From Cellvibrionales bacterium UBA1963 (lineage in GTDB: Bacteria; Pseudomonadota; Gammaproteobacteria; Pseudomonadales; UBA7434), in contig DDED01000153.1 of NCBI GenBank assembly GCA_002336035.1, positions 1 through 16,530 on the forward strand: 16,530 bases of DNA, given 5' to 3'. Below, in pieces: positions 6,608 through 14,081 of this stretch; within the stretch, counting starts at the first letter, position 1; every line of letters begins with the position of its first letter. The notes under the pieces are model-generated. The model ran no database searches and was not told where the DNA came from. It saw only the letters and a program-made list of their open reading frames with translations. The position numbers and the translations under genes were made by a program.

Positions 6608-6926
6608 TTGAGTCTAAAGAGGCATTGACCTGCCAATACTCATAAGCGGGCTGCTCGTAGGGGTGAATGCTTAACAGGCACTCTATCACGCCTTTAATTC
6701 GCTCGTTAGTCACTACCATTTCAACCCGATATTCTTCTACGTTATGATGAACGAGTGCCTCACCTAAAAAAGGTTTGCTACCTGCCAACGGCCTAAATTG
6801 TCCATGACCTAATACCTGCCACGCACACCGGTCATAGTCACCCAATGCGCCAGCACCTTGCTTGAATAAAGCACTTTTCACGGATTCTAAATGGCTTTCA
6901 GGGACAAAAAAACACAGCTTATACAT
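6594..6926 (-). CDS. Small YqfO/NIF3 C-terminal-domain protein (CutA-like fold)
   Basis: A protein of 110 residues corresponding to the stand-alone version of the domain inserted in YqfO/NIF3 proteins. Key features are MYKLCFFVPESHLESVKSAL, the motif GAGALGDYDRCAWQVLG with GQFRPLAGSKPFLG after it, EYRVEMVV, and the ending IHPYEQPAYEYW (the H-P-Y-E-x-P box). The fold is ferredoxin-like and trimer-forming as in CutA. Ligand and function are not established. It starts 20 nt after the tgt stop, with GGGTGAG before the ATG, so it is the third gene of the queA-tgt operon. In many gammaproteobacteria that place is taken by yajC-secDF. Confidence 0.85.
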   Translation of the reverse strand: MYKLCFFVPESHLESVKSALFKQGAGALGDYDRCAWQVLGHGQFRPLAGSKPFLGEALVHHNVEEYRVEMVVTNERIKGVIECLLSIHPYEQPAYEYWQVNASLDSISYV

Positions 6927-6946
6927 AATCTCACCCGTCTAGAGTC

Positions 6947-8077
6947 TCAATCTGTATGCGTTGCTGAACCGGTTCGCTGTAGCTCAGATTGTTGATCGTA
7001 AAAATCAGCGACAAACGCATTGAGACTCTGATCAGTGATCGCATCACGCATGCCTCGCATCAAATTTTGATAAAAACGCAAATTATGAATAGTATTTAAT
7101 TGTGCGCCGAGCATCTCACGGCATTTATCAAGGTGATGCAAATAACCACGACTAAAGTTTTGACATGTGTAGCAATCACAAGTCCTATCCAACGGTGAGG
7201 TATCATGCCGATGAGCGGCATTACGGATCTTAATGACGCCAGTAGACGTGAAAAGATGGCCATTGCGTGCATTTCGGGTAGGCATGACGCAGTCAAACAT
7301 ATCCACTCCGCGCAATACTGCTTCAACGAGATCGGTGGGAGTTCCTACACCCATGAGGTATCGGGGTGCATCTTTAGGCATTAATGGCTCTAAACCATCT
7401 AACACATGAAGCATATCTCCCTTGGGCTCCCCGACTGATAAACCGCCGATCGCATAACCGTCGAAGCCAATATCAACCAAACCCTGTAACGATTTGGCTC
7501 GAAGGTTCTGATACATACCTCCTTGAATAATGCCAAACAAAGCGGCAGGGCTATCACCATGGGCAGCTTTACTTCTTGCCGCCCAACGTAACGACAGGTC
7601 CATAGACGCTTTCGCTTCAATCTCAGTGGCCGGATAAGGCGTGCATTCATCGAAAATCATCACAATATCTGAACCAAGCGCATGCTGAACTGCAATACTT
7701 TTCTCAGGATCAATAAATATAGGACTGCCGTCAACAGGTGATCGAAATTGAACCCCAGCTTCCGTGATTTTACGCAAATCACCTAAACTCCAGACTTGAA
7801 AACCACCAGAATCGGTTAAAATAGGCTTTTGCCAGCCAATAAAATCATGCAAATCACCATGAGCCCTCACAACCTCAATGCCTGGTCGCAACATCAGATG
7901 AAAGGTATTGCCTAAAATTATTTCTGCACCGATCGCGTCGATATCCTTAGGCAACATTCCTTTAACCGTGCCATACGTGCCAACAGGCATAAATGCAGGT
8001 GTTTGGACGACGCCACGGTCAAAATGTAATTGGCCTCTTCGAGCCAAACCATCACTCGTGCTGACAGAAAATTTCAA
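6947..8077 (-). CDS. tgt: tRNA-guanine(34) transglycosylase (queuine tRNA-ribosyltransferase)
   Basis: Exchanges guanine at the wobble position of tRNAs with GUN anticodons for the queuosine precursor preQ1. It has 376 residues, the normal length. Catalytic residues are visible: Asp89 in LTDSGGFQV and the nucleophile Asp262 in DMFDCVMPTRNARNGHLF. The zinc site is Cys300, Cys302, Cys305 (CDCYTC) and His331 (NTIHNLRFYQ). Substrate-binding motifs GNTFHL, MIFDECTPYP, FGIIQGG and GGLSVGEPK are intact. The start is TTG at 8077; GAGAG lies about 7 nt upstream, and the N-terminus MKFSVSTSDGLARRG aligns with E. coli Tgt. It follows queA by 24 nt, so the two queuosine genes are co-transcribed. Confidence 0.97.
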   Translation of the reverse strand: MKFSVSTSDGLARRGQLHFDRGVVQTPAFMPVGTYGTVKGMLPKDIDAIGAEIILGNTFHLMLRPGIEVVRAHGDLHDFIGWQKPILTDSGGFQVWSLGDLRKITEAGVQFRSPVDGSPIFIDPEKSIAVQHALGSDIVMIFDECTPYPATEIEAKASMDLSLRWAARSKAAHGDSPAALFGIIQGGMYQNLRAKSLQGLVDIGFDGYAIGGLSVGEPKGDMLHVLDGLEPLMPKDAPRYLMGVGTPTDLVEAVLRGVDMFDCVMPTRNARNGHLFTSTGVIKIRNAAHRHDTSPLDRTCDCYTCQNFSRGYLHHLDKCREMLGAQLNTIHNLRFYQNLMRGMRDAITDQSLNAFVADFYDQQSELQRTGSATHTD

Positions 8078-8101
8078 ATCAATCTCTCGTTATTGTCTAA
8101 C

Positions 8102-9124
8102 TTAACTGATGAACATCGCATCACCGTAAGAGAAAAAACGGTACTGCTCATTAATTGCTTGATGATAGGCTGATAATGTATTCTCTCGACCTGCAAACGC
8201 ACTAACCAACATAATTAAACTCGATTCTGGCAAGTGAAAGTTAGTTAGCATCGCATCGACGGTTTTAAACTGGTAGCCCGGATAAATAAAAATTTCAGTA
8301 TCGCCGTAATATGGCTCGATCCAACCTCGTTCAATGCTGGCAGTCTCAATAGAGCGAACGGCTGTCGTGCCCACAGCCACGACCCGACCACCTAAGGCTT
8401 TTGTTTCCCTCACCTGATTACAGACATCGGCACCCACTTCTACATATTCAGCATGCATTTTATGGTCAGGGATATACGATTCGCGCACAGGTTGAAAAGT
8501 TCCTGCACCAACATGCAAAGTGATAAACGTAGACTTGACGCCTTTATGACGAAGTTGATCCAACATGGTTTGGTCAAAGTGAAGACCGGCAGTAGGTGCC
8601 GCTACAGCGCCCTCTCGTGCGGAATAAATGGTTTGATACCGCTCGCGATCTAAGTTTTCATCTTCACGGTCGATATAAGGTGGCAGCGGCATATGACCTA
8701 CCGCTTGCAACACCATCGCAAGTGATGCGTCGTCATTACTCTCAATTAAAAACATATCATCGAGGCGGCTAATGACTCGAAGCGATAAGCCTTGCTCCAA
8801 ATGAATAATACTGTCTGGCTTCGGCGACTTACTGGCTCGAATTTGAGCAATACCTCGAGAGCCACTGGTTATTCGCTCAATCATTACCTCCACCTTACCG
8901 CCGCTGGATTTCTCACCGAATAATCGTGCAGGAATTACCCGAGTATTATTAAACACCAGCAGATCATTAGGCTGAAGCTGTCCCAGTAGGTCAGTAAAAT
9001 TTTGGTGTACAACATCACCATTCGCTTTATCCAGCGCTAGCAATCGCGATGCTGTTCGTTGCTCGGTAGGATAGCGAGCAATCAATTCATCTGGTAGGTG
9101 ATAATTAAAGTCAGAAAGATTCAT
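8102..9124 (-). CDS. queA: S-adenosylmethionine:tRNA ribosyltransferase-isomerase
   Basis: Transfers and isomerises the ribosyl part of S-adenosylmethionine onto preQ1 in tRNA, giving epoxyqueuosine; this is the step after Tgt. It has 340 residues and no gaps against the family: MNLSDFNYHLPDELIARYP, LLVFNNTRVIPARL, GHMPLPPYI, YQTIYSAREGAVAAPTAGLH, TLHVGAGTFQPVR, GTTAVRSIE, TNFHLPESSLIMLV, and the ending YRFFSYGDAMFI. The ATG at 9124 has no Shine-Dalgarno; the upstream stretch is an A-rich run (aactaaaaaac). It is first in the queA-tgt-YqfO-like operon and is divergent from the tRNA-Leu gene across 277 nt. Confidence 0.97.
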   Translation of the reverse strand: MNLSDFNYHLPDELIARYPTEQRTASRLLALDKANGDVVHQNFTDLLGQLQPNDLLVFNNTRVIPARLFGEKSSGGKVEVMIERITSGSRGIAQIRASKSPKPDSIIHLEQGLSLRVISRLDDMFLIESNDDASLAMVLQAVGHMPLPPYIDREDENLDRERYQTIYSAREGAVAAPTAGLHFDQTMLDQLRHKGVKSTFITLHVGAGTFQPVRESYIPDHKMHAEYVEVGADVCNQVRETKALGGRVVAVGTTAVRSIETASIERGWIEPYYGDTEIFIYPGYQFKTVDAMLTNFHLPESSLIMLVSAFAGRENTLSAYHQAINEQYRFFSYGDAMFIS

Positions 9125-9289
9125 GTTTTTTAGTTAATTTTTTTTGCTTAATTTTAATTGCAGATTAGCGGAAAAGCAGAGGATTAGCTAGTAAATAACG
9201 AGGCTAATAACCACTGTGAATATTAAGCTGAATAGGACAAGATATACGTTCTGCTGTGTTTGTCAGACATTTCGGAAATTTTTTAATAC

Positions 9290-9317
9290 TTGCGCCAATT
9301 ATTCGCGCTGATATAAT
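9290..9317 (+). promoter_or_regulatory. Promoter of tRNA-Leu
   Basis: There is a -35 TTGCGC (9290-9295), a 16-nt spacer and a perfect -10 TATAAT (9312-9317), followed by a C/G-containing discriminator (CAACCGCG), as is usual for stable RNA promoters under stringent control. It predicts a leader of about 75 nt before the mature tRNA. Confidence 0.6.
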
Positions 9318-9401
9318 CAACCGCGTTACGAAATGTTGCAACAAAGTAGTGAGATTCATTTTTATACGCATGAAGCTCAGCATTAGCAACATTATGGCAA
9401 G

Positions 9402-9486
9402 GCCAGTGTGGTGAAATTGGTAGACACGCTAGATTCAAAATCTGGTTCCTTCGGGAGTGGCGGTTCGAGTCCGCCCACTGGTACCA
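9402..9486 (+). tRNA. tRNA-Leu, anticodon CAA
   Basis: An 85-nt tRNA that folds fully by hand. The acceptor stem is GCCAGTG/CACTGGT (G1-U72 wobble). The D arm is GTG...CAC with AAATTGGTAGA in the loop. The anticodon stem CTAGA/TCTGG encloses loop TTCAAAA, with anticodon CAA at 9436-9438. A long variable arm (TTCCTTCGGGAGT) marks a class II tRNA. The T arm is GGCGG-TTCGAGT-CCGCC, and A73 plus an encoded CCA end it. It reads UUG codons. It stands alone, with no second tRNA nearby. No intrinsic terminator follows; CGCAAC-catgaac-GTTGCG (about 9505-9523) is an inverted repeat without a T run. Confidence 0.97.
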
Positions 9487-10406
9487 TACATAGTTTAAAG
9501 TCATCGCAACCATGAACGTTGCGGTTGATACTCTATTTAAATAAGAAAACATCAGCCAGTGCCGCATAGACGGCCTAAATCAATCCCTTTTCTGGTTAAC
9601 AAGCATCGATGATAATAGCTAAAGACTTATTATAAGAACTATCGTTAAAAATCTCCTTTGGCTTGATGAAAACAGCCATGTCCCAAGGCATTAGCAATGA
9701 AGCGAAGTCAGCCTCTTCCTTACTGAATTTATTGGTTAATATAAAAACCGACTAGCGACTGAAATCATACTGCTTTTAGCTTTGTCTCTCACATGCAATG
9801 CGCCTTTTACTCTGAATTTAATCAAACTCTACCTATCGCCAGCACAGGAAATGTCAACGGGCCCTTCACTAAAAAAGCGATGTAAGCGATGTAAGCGATG
9901 ACAATACCATACTAGCGAACGGTTAAAAGACCTTTGATTGCTGGCAAAACGTGAACTGCGGACGCGTATTAAGCGTCGTGTTAAAAGTGGGCGATTGAAT
10001 GGTGGTAAAAAAAATTCTGAGACACGAAGATTGACTCCACCATCTACGATCTCAATACAACTGAGAAAAATGAGTAGGCACACAAGATCAGTCACCGCTG
10101 ATGGATATAAACTGCTCTAAAATACTAACGGTTTATATTAGCGCTTATACATACATGACAATGACTCAGTAATCAAAAGCATCAGTAAATATCTTCGCCT
10201 ATTAGAGGCGATGAAAAAAACAAGTTCAAAGAACTGATATGCTGCAACAACTGGTGGTGTTTAGCTTCATTACAATTGCGGTAACTGAGAAAAAAAAACC
10301 ATAAAATATATATTTTCATATATTATAAACCCGTCTATGGCTGTGTTATATTTCAGCATTATTAAAAATAATACCTTTATGATATTAAATAGAACTAATG
10401 AGGATT
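9487..10406. other. Long gene-poor stretch between tRNA-Leu and the DUF3604 gene
   Basis: About 920 nt without a credible gene. Small open frames exist (for example about 9938-10120 plus, Arg/Lys-rich; 9829-10095 minus), but none has a ribosome binding site, a family motif or plausible composition. Visible items are a 25-nt tandem repeat at 9876-9900, an inverted repeat TCGCCT-attag-AGGCGA around 10194-10211, and a very AT-rich segment at about 10290-10410 with palindrome AAAATATATATTTT, likely the promoter region of the next gene. No transposase, integrase or copy of the tRNA 3' end was found. It may be decayed DNA next to a tRNA, but that is inference. Confidence 0.5.
9876..9900 (+). repeat. 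9-bp tandem repeat, about 2.7 copies
   Basis: The unit AGCGATGTA occurs twice in full and a third time in part. It lies in the gene-poor stretch. The short array looks like replication slippage and has no known function. Confidence 0.8.
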
Positions 10407-10412
10407 ATGTAT

Positions 10413-10595
10413 ATGCCTACTATAACCCCTCTAAGAATACAGCGAGTTTTCCTGTTTGTCTGCTTAAGTCAAGCACTCACTGCGAGCATATGATCGGCGA
10501 ATGATAAGCAAAAACCTCGCTGTGAAGACTTTAATCCTCAAAAACAAGCCTACTTTGGTGATCTTCATATTCATACGGGACTGTCTGCCGATACC
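10413..10595 (+). pseudogene. N-terminal part of the DUF3604 gene, cut by an in-frame TGA
   Basis: In the same frame as the downstream gene, an ATG at 10413 (or 10407) preceded by GAGGA opens a convincing signal peptide: MPTITPLRIQRVFLFVCLSQ then ALTASI. Codon 27 is TGA (10491-10493). After it the frame reads SANDKQKPRCEDFNPQKQ, then AYFGDLHIHTGLSADT, which is the conserved N-terminal segment of DUF3604 proteins with its H-x-H metal motif, running without a break into the ATG at 10596. The gene is therefore one unit interrupted by a single nonsense codon. It may be an inactivating mutation, a sequencing error or a site of readthrough. No start codon lies between the TGA and 10596, so restart there would lose the H-x-H motif. 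Confidence 0.7.
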
Positions 10596-12329
10596 ATGCT
10601 GTTTGGGACTACTAACCGGCCTGATGATGCTTATGCTTTCGCGCGCGGACAATCAATTGCGATCCAAAAAGTCCATGATTCAAGTGACGGCCCTTTTTCA
10701 GCAAAGATAGAACGACCTCTCGATTTTGCCGCTGTTACTGATCATGCGGAAAATATCGGTACAATTTCTTTATGCACTGATCCTGAGTCGGCCGTCTACA
10801 ACATAAAAGACTGCCAATTTGTTAGAAAGCCACTGCCCACGCATAGCATGGCTGCATTCTCAAGCGAACTAACAAAAGTTTTTCATACTATGTATTTTAG
10901 TGAAAATATTTGCGGTAAGGACCGCAATGCGTGCAAGGCAGCCGTTTATTCGCCATGGCAAGAAATCCAACAGTCAGCTAATGACTGGAATAACGCCTGT
11001 GATTTCACAACTTTTATTGGCTATGAGTACTCGCAAACTTTGCAGGGTTCAAACCTTCATCACAATGTTATTTTTGCCAATGAAAAAGTCACTGACGTGC
11101 CGATATCATCACGAGATGTACCCGGAGTTTTTGATTTTTATCAACAATTAAAAACCGACTGCAATTTATCTGATACTGATTGTCAAGCCATTGCTATTCC
11201 GCATAACTCAAACATTAGTAACGGAAAGATGTTTACTCTCAATTACCCAGGTGATGAAAAGGACCAACGCAGATGGGCCCAATTAAGAGCTGATATGATA
11301 CCCATAGTAGAGAGCTTTCAAGAAAAAGGAAACTCAGAGTGCCGTAATGGCCTATGGAATGTTATAGGGCAAACTGATGAATTCTGCGACTTCGAAAAAT
11401 ACCGTGATTGGCCTGCAGCAGGCACTCACACATTATCCTCAATTGAAGATTGCGAACTCGGTACAGGCAATGGGGGCTTCCAAAATAAAGGCTGCGTTTC
11501 TCGGTTAGATTATACCCGTACAGCACTAGCCGCTGGAATTTCCGAACGCCAATCACTGGGAGTTAACTCACTAAAATTTGGCTTTATCGGGGCAACTGAC
11601 AACCATTATGGAACGGCAGCAGATGTGGAAGAGTGGATTCATGACGGCAAGCAACGCCCTTTTACACTCGTTGAGCCAGGCAGAATGTCTACTGGCGGTA
11701 TTGCTGGCGTCTGGGCAGAAGAAAATACCCGCAAAGCATTATTTTCAGCCATGAAAAAAAGAGAAGTCTTTGCCACCTCAGGGCCACGAATTAAGGTTCG
11801 ATTATTTGCTGCTGAAAATATCGATAAAAAGATCTGCAATCAAGCTAATCGAATTAAAACTGCTTATGCTAAGGCTGTGCCTATGGGCAGCGATCTGGCA
11901 ATTAAAAGCACATCAGGTTCACCGTCTTTTTTGGCTATTGCACACCAAGACCCTGGAACAATTTCACGACCAGGCAGCTTATTACAGCAATTGCAAATTA
12001 TCAAAGTTTGGGCCGGTAAAAATAATCAACTGCATCAAAAAGTTTTTACTATCGCAGGCAACCATCTAAAAGCTGAGGTGGATGAGACCAGTTGTGAGCA
12101 AACCGGTAACGGCTATGCAAGCATCTGCCAAGTCTGGCAAGACCCTAACTTTCTGCCGGGCATGGAAGCCGCTTATTATTTAAGAGCCATTGAAAACCCA
12201 AGCTGCCGTCACACTGGGTACACCTGCAATAATAAAGAGCTAAAAGAAAAACCAACGTATTGTGAATCGCCCGCGATAACGAAAGTATTTCAAGAACGAG
12301 CATGGAGCTCACCAATCTGGGTACGCTAA
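10596..12329 (+). CDS. DUF3604 family protein, probably periplasmic (N-terminus interrupted upstream)
   Basis: The largest open piece of a DUF3604 protein, a PHP-like metal-dependent hydrolase-type family of unknown substrate. It has 577 residues from 10596; the complete protein would start at 10413. Family motifs are FGTTNRPDDAYAFARG, LDFAAVTDHAENIG (Asp49-His50), FIGYEYSQTLQGSNLHHNVIF, AIPHNSNISNGKMF (His203), FGFIGATDNHYGTAADVEE (Asp335, His337) and ATSGPRIKVRLFA. Seventeen cysteines, many as spaced pairs, suggest disulfides and so an exported protein, consistent with the signal peptide upstream of the TGA. The body of the gene shows no further stop or frameshift, so any damage is recent. 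It ends 16 nt from the convergent msrQ. It stands alone, with no visible operon partner. Confidence 0.85.
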   Translation: MLFGTTNRPDDAYAFARGQSIAIQKVHDSSDGPFSAKIERPLDFAAVTDHAENIGTISLCTDPESAVYNIKDCQFVRKPLPTHSMAAFSSELTKVFHTMYFSENICGKDRNACKAAVYSPWQEIQQSANDWNNACDFTTFIGYEYSQTLQGSNLHHNVIFANEKVTDVPISSRDVPGVFDFYQQLKTDCNLSDTDCQAIAIPHNSNISNGKMFTLNYPGDEKDQRRWAQLRADMIPIVESFQEKGNSECRNGLWNVIGQTDEFCDFEKYRDWPAAGTHTLSSIEDCELGTGNGGFQNKGCVSRLDYTRTALAAGISERQSLGVNSLKFGFIGATDNHYGTAADVEEWIHDGKQRPFTLVEPGRMSTGGIAGVWAEENTRKALFSAMKKREVFATSGPRIKVRLFAAENIDKKICNQANRIKTAYAKAVPMGSDLAIKSTSGSPSFLAIAHQDPGTISRPGSLLQQLQIIKVWAGKNNQLHQKVFTIAGNHLKAEVDETSCEQTGNGYASICQVWQDPNFLPGMEAAYYLRAIENPSCRHTGYTCNNKELKEKPTYCESPAITKVFQERAWSSPIWVR

Positions 12330-12345
12330 AAAAAATCGCCCGTAT

Positions 12346-12927
12346 TTAATCGCCGCGACGACGGAAATATGTAAAAGAAGAAAATAATTTTTCGCGACGA
12401 AATGACATTAATAGTAAAAATAAAAAGGTATAAACTAACGCCTCAGAAATATCACTTCTTATCTGCCAAATTAGATGCATTAATGACAAAAACGTCGATA
12501 AATATACCCACTGGTGTAGCCTTGACCACCGACGCCCCAAGCGCCGTTGCCAACTGCGCGTCGAAGTCAAAGCGAGCGGCAATAAAATCAACCAAGCAAA
12601 AAAACCTACCGTAATATAAGGTCTTTCTAAAATTTCTACCCGCAGCTGATTCCACTCTAAGGCCAAAATAAATAAACAATAGATGGCAAGATGAGCACAA
12701 GCATAAAAAAAAGTAAGTAGTCCTAGTATTCGACGGTACTGCAGCCACTGTGAAGATCGAGTTAATTGTTTCAAAGGACTCATTGCCAACGTTAATAGTA
12801 ATAATCGCATTGACCATTCTCCCGTTTCTCGAGCCAGTCTAACAGCGGGGTCAGGACCTAGATTGTTATTAATCGCAGCACTGGTTAAAAATATTAATGG
12901 CAGCATTGCCGTCACTACCAATATCAA
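12346..12927 (-). CDS. msrQ: MsrQ, heme b membrane subunit of the MsrPQ methionine sulfoxide reductase
   Basis: Passes electrons from the respiratory chain or flavin reductase to periplasmic MsrP. It belongs to the ferric reductase-like transmembrane (YedZ) family, with about six helices. Supporting motifs are NNNLGPDPAVRLARETGEW, RRILGLLTFFYACAHLAIY with a heme-ligand-type His, ERPYITVGFFAWLILLPLALTSTRSWQRRLGRRW, RLHQWVYLSTFLSLMHLIW with two more His, and a basic C-terminus. The start given is TTG at 12927, the first standard start in the frame, and its ribosome binding site is poor. The frame stays open upstream to 13002 and relatives are about 10-12 residues longer, so translation may begin further up at an unusual codon (for example CTG at 12957). 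It lies 58 nt behind msrP. Confidence 0.92.
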   Translation of the reverse strand: MILVVTAMLPLIFLTSAAINNNLGPDPAVRLARETGEWSMRLLLLTLAMSPLKQLTRSSQWLQYRRILGLLTFFYACAHLAIYCLFILALEWNQLRVEILERPYITVGFFAWLILLPLALTSTRSWQRRLGRRWSRLHQWVYLSTFLSLMHLIWQIRSDISEALVYTFLFLLLMSFRREKLFSSFTYFRRRGD

Positions 12928-12985
12928 CTTAATTAACGGCCGATACTTTATGAGCAGCTGAGTTGTTGTTACCGTTTGATGATGA

Positions 12986-13981
12986 CTAAAAATAGCGTTT
13001 TAAGTCCATGCCCGCATAGAGACTAGCTACTTGGTCAGCGTAGCCATTGAAAGGTAATGTCGCTATTCGATTGGGTTTAAATAATGAATTTGGCAATCGT
13101 CGTTCGGTCGCTTGACTCCAACGCGGATGACTTACTTCAGGATTAACATTGGAGTAAAAACCATATTCATTAGCGGCGGTCTTATTCCAGCTAGTGGGTG
13201 GTTGCTGCTCGGTTAAAGAAATACTAGTGATTGATTTTATACTTTTAAAACCGTATTTCCATGGCACAATTAATCGGAGTGGTGCACCATTTTGATTAGG
13301 CAATGATTTACCGTACATACCTACGGCCAAAATAGTTAACGGATGCATTGCTTCGTCGATTCGAAGACCCTCGACATAAGGCCAATCAATTGTACCAAAC
13401 CTCGATCGTTGGCCACGCATCTCACTAGGACGGCTGAGCGTTTCAAACGCGACATATTTGGCTTTACTGGTGGGCGAAAACCGCTTTAATAAATCAGCCA
13501 AGGGGAAACCGACCCAAGGTATTACCATTGACCAAGCCTCGACACAACGCAAGCGATAGATACGCTCCTCTAATGCATGAGGCTTTAGAATATCTTCGAG
13601 AAAATAGTCGCCAGGCTTCTTGACCTCACCGGCAATTCGTACTGACCAAGGTGAAATCGTCATAGCATTCGCATAACGCTTAGGGTCTGTTTTATCTGTA
13701 CCAAATTCGTAAAAATTATTGTAACTGCTAGCATCCTTAAAGGGTGTGTGTTTCTCATTGCTGCGGTGCTGGGACGTTGCTTTTGAAAAAAGCAACGGTG
13801 ATTGCTGCACCTGTGAATCAGTCGAACTGGCCTCAGCTAATACCAGTTGATGGCGCATGCACAAACCGGCCATTGCTACTTTTGTACTACCACGAATGAA
13901 TTGGCGGCGATTAATATAATCGGTCTCTGGTGTGATTTCAGAGGTTAATACGTCATCTTTATAATTAGGCTTATACAGCAT
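12986..13981 (-). CDS. msrP: MsrP, periplasmic molybdopterin methionine sulfoxide reductase catalytic subunit
   Basis: Reduces methionine sulfoxide in oxidised periplasmic proteins, using a mono-oxo molybdopterin cofactor. It has 331 residues. A Tat signal contains NRRQFIRG (Arg25-Arg26), but the following hydrophobic stretch is short and broken by Arg-His (CMRHQLVLAEA), which is unusual. Conserved blocks are SSYNNFYEFGTDKTDP, RLRCVEAWSMVIPWVGFPL with the Mo ligand Cys146, KYVAFETLSRP, PYVEGLRIDEAMHPLT, NGAPLRLIVPWKYGFKSIKS, EYGFYSNVNPEV, HPRWSQATER and FNGYADQVASLY. The ATG at 13981 has AAAGAG 7 nt upstream. It is first of a two-gene operon with msrQ. Confidence 0.97.
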   Translation of the reverse strand: MLYKPNYKDDVLTSEITPETDYINRRQFIRGSTKVAMAGLCMRHQLVLAEASSTDSQVQQSPLLFSKATSQHRSNEKHTPFKDASSYNNFYEFGTDKTDPKRYANAMTISPWSVRIAGEVKKPGDYFLEDILKPHALEERIYRLRCVEAWSMVIPWVGFPLADLLKRFSPTSKAKYVAFETLSRPSEMRGQRSRFGTIDWPYVEGLRIDEAMHPLTILAVGMYGKSLPNQNGAPLRLIVPWKYGFKSIKSITSISLTEQQPPTSWNKTAANEYGFYSNVNPEVSHPRWSQATERRLPNSLFKPNRIATLPFNGYADQVASLYAGMDLKRYF

Positions 13982-14081
13982 TTATGAGCTCTTTATTAAA
14001 ACGAGGAATCTTAATAATTTCTGACCATCAAATAATTAAAAAAGTTCCTGCCGGTGAGGACTCTGACTATACACTTTTTAC

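Noticed and set aside
9505..9523. Inverted repeat CGCAAC/GTTGCG as terminator of tRNA-Leu
   Set aside because: No T run follows, so it does not qualify as an intrinsic terminator.
9938..10120. Arg/Lys-rich 60-residue open frame
   Set aside because: It has no ribosome binding site, no recognisable family, and composition typical of random frames.
9402..10406. tRNA-Leu as attachment site of an integrated element
   Set aside because: No integrase and no second copy of the tRNA 3' end were found in the window. It remains only a possibility outside the window.
10491..10493. TGA in the DUF3604 frame as selenocysteine or as a reassigned codon
   Set aside because: It lies at the signal-peptide end, not at a conserved Cys/Sec position. 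Elsewhere TGA serves as a normal stop (sodX) and Trp is encoded by TGG.
12330..12360. Bidirectional terminator between the DUF3604 gene and msrQ (A8/T8 run)
   Set aside because: The run is preceded on the minus strand by direct repeats of GCGATT rather than a stable stem, and no good hairpin can be drawn.
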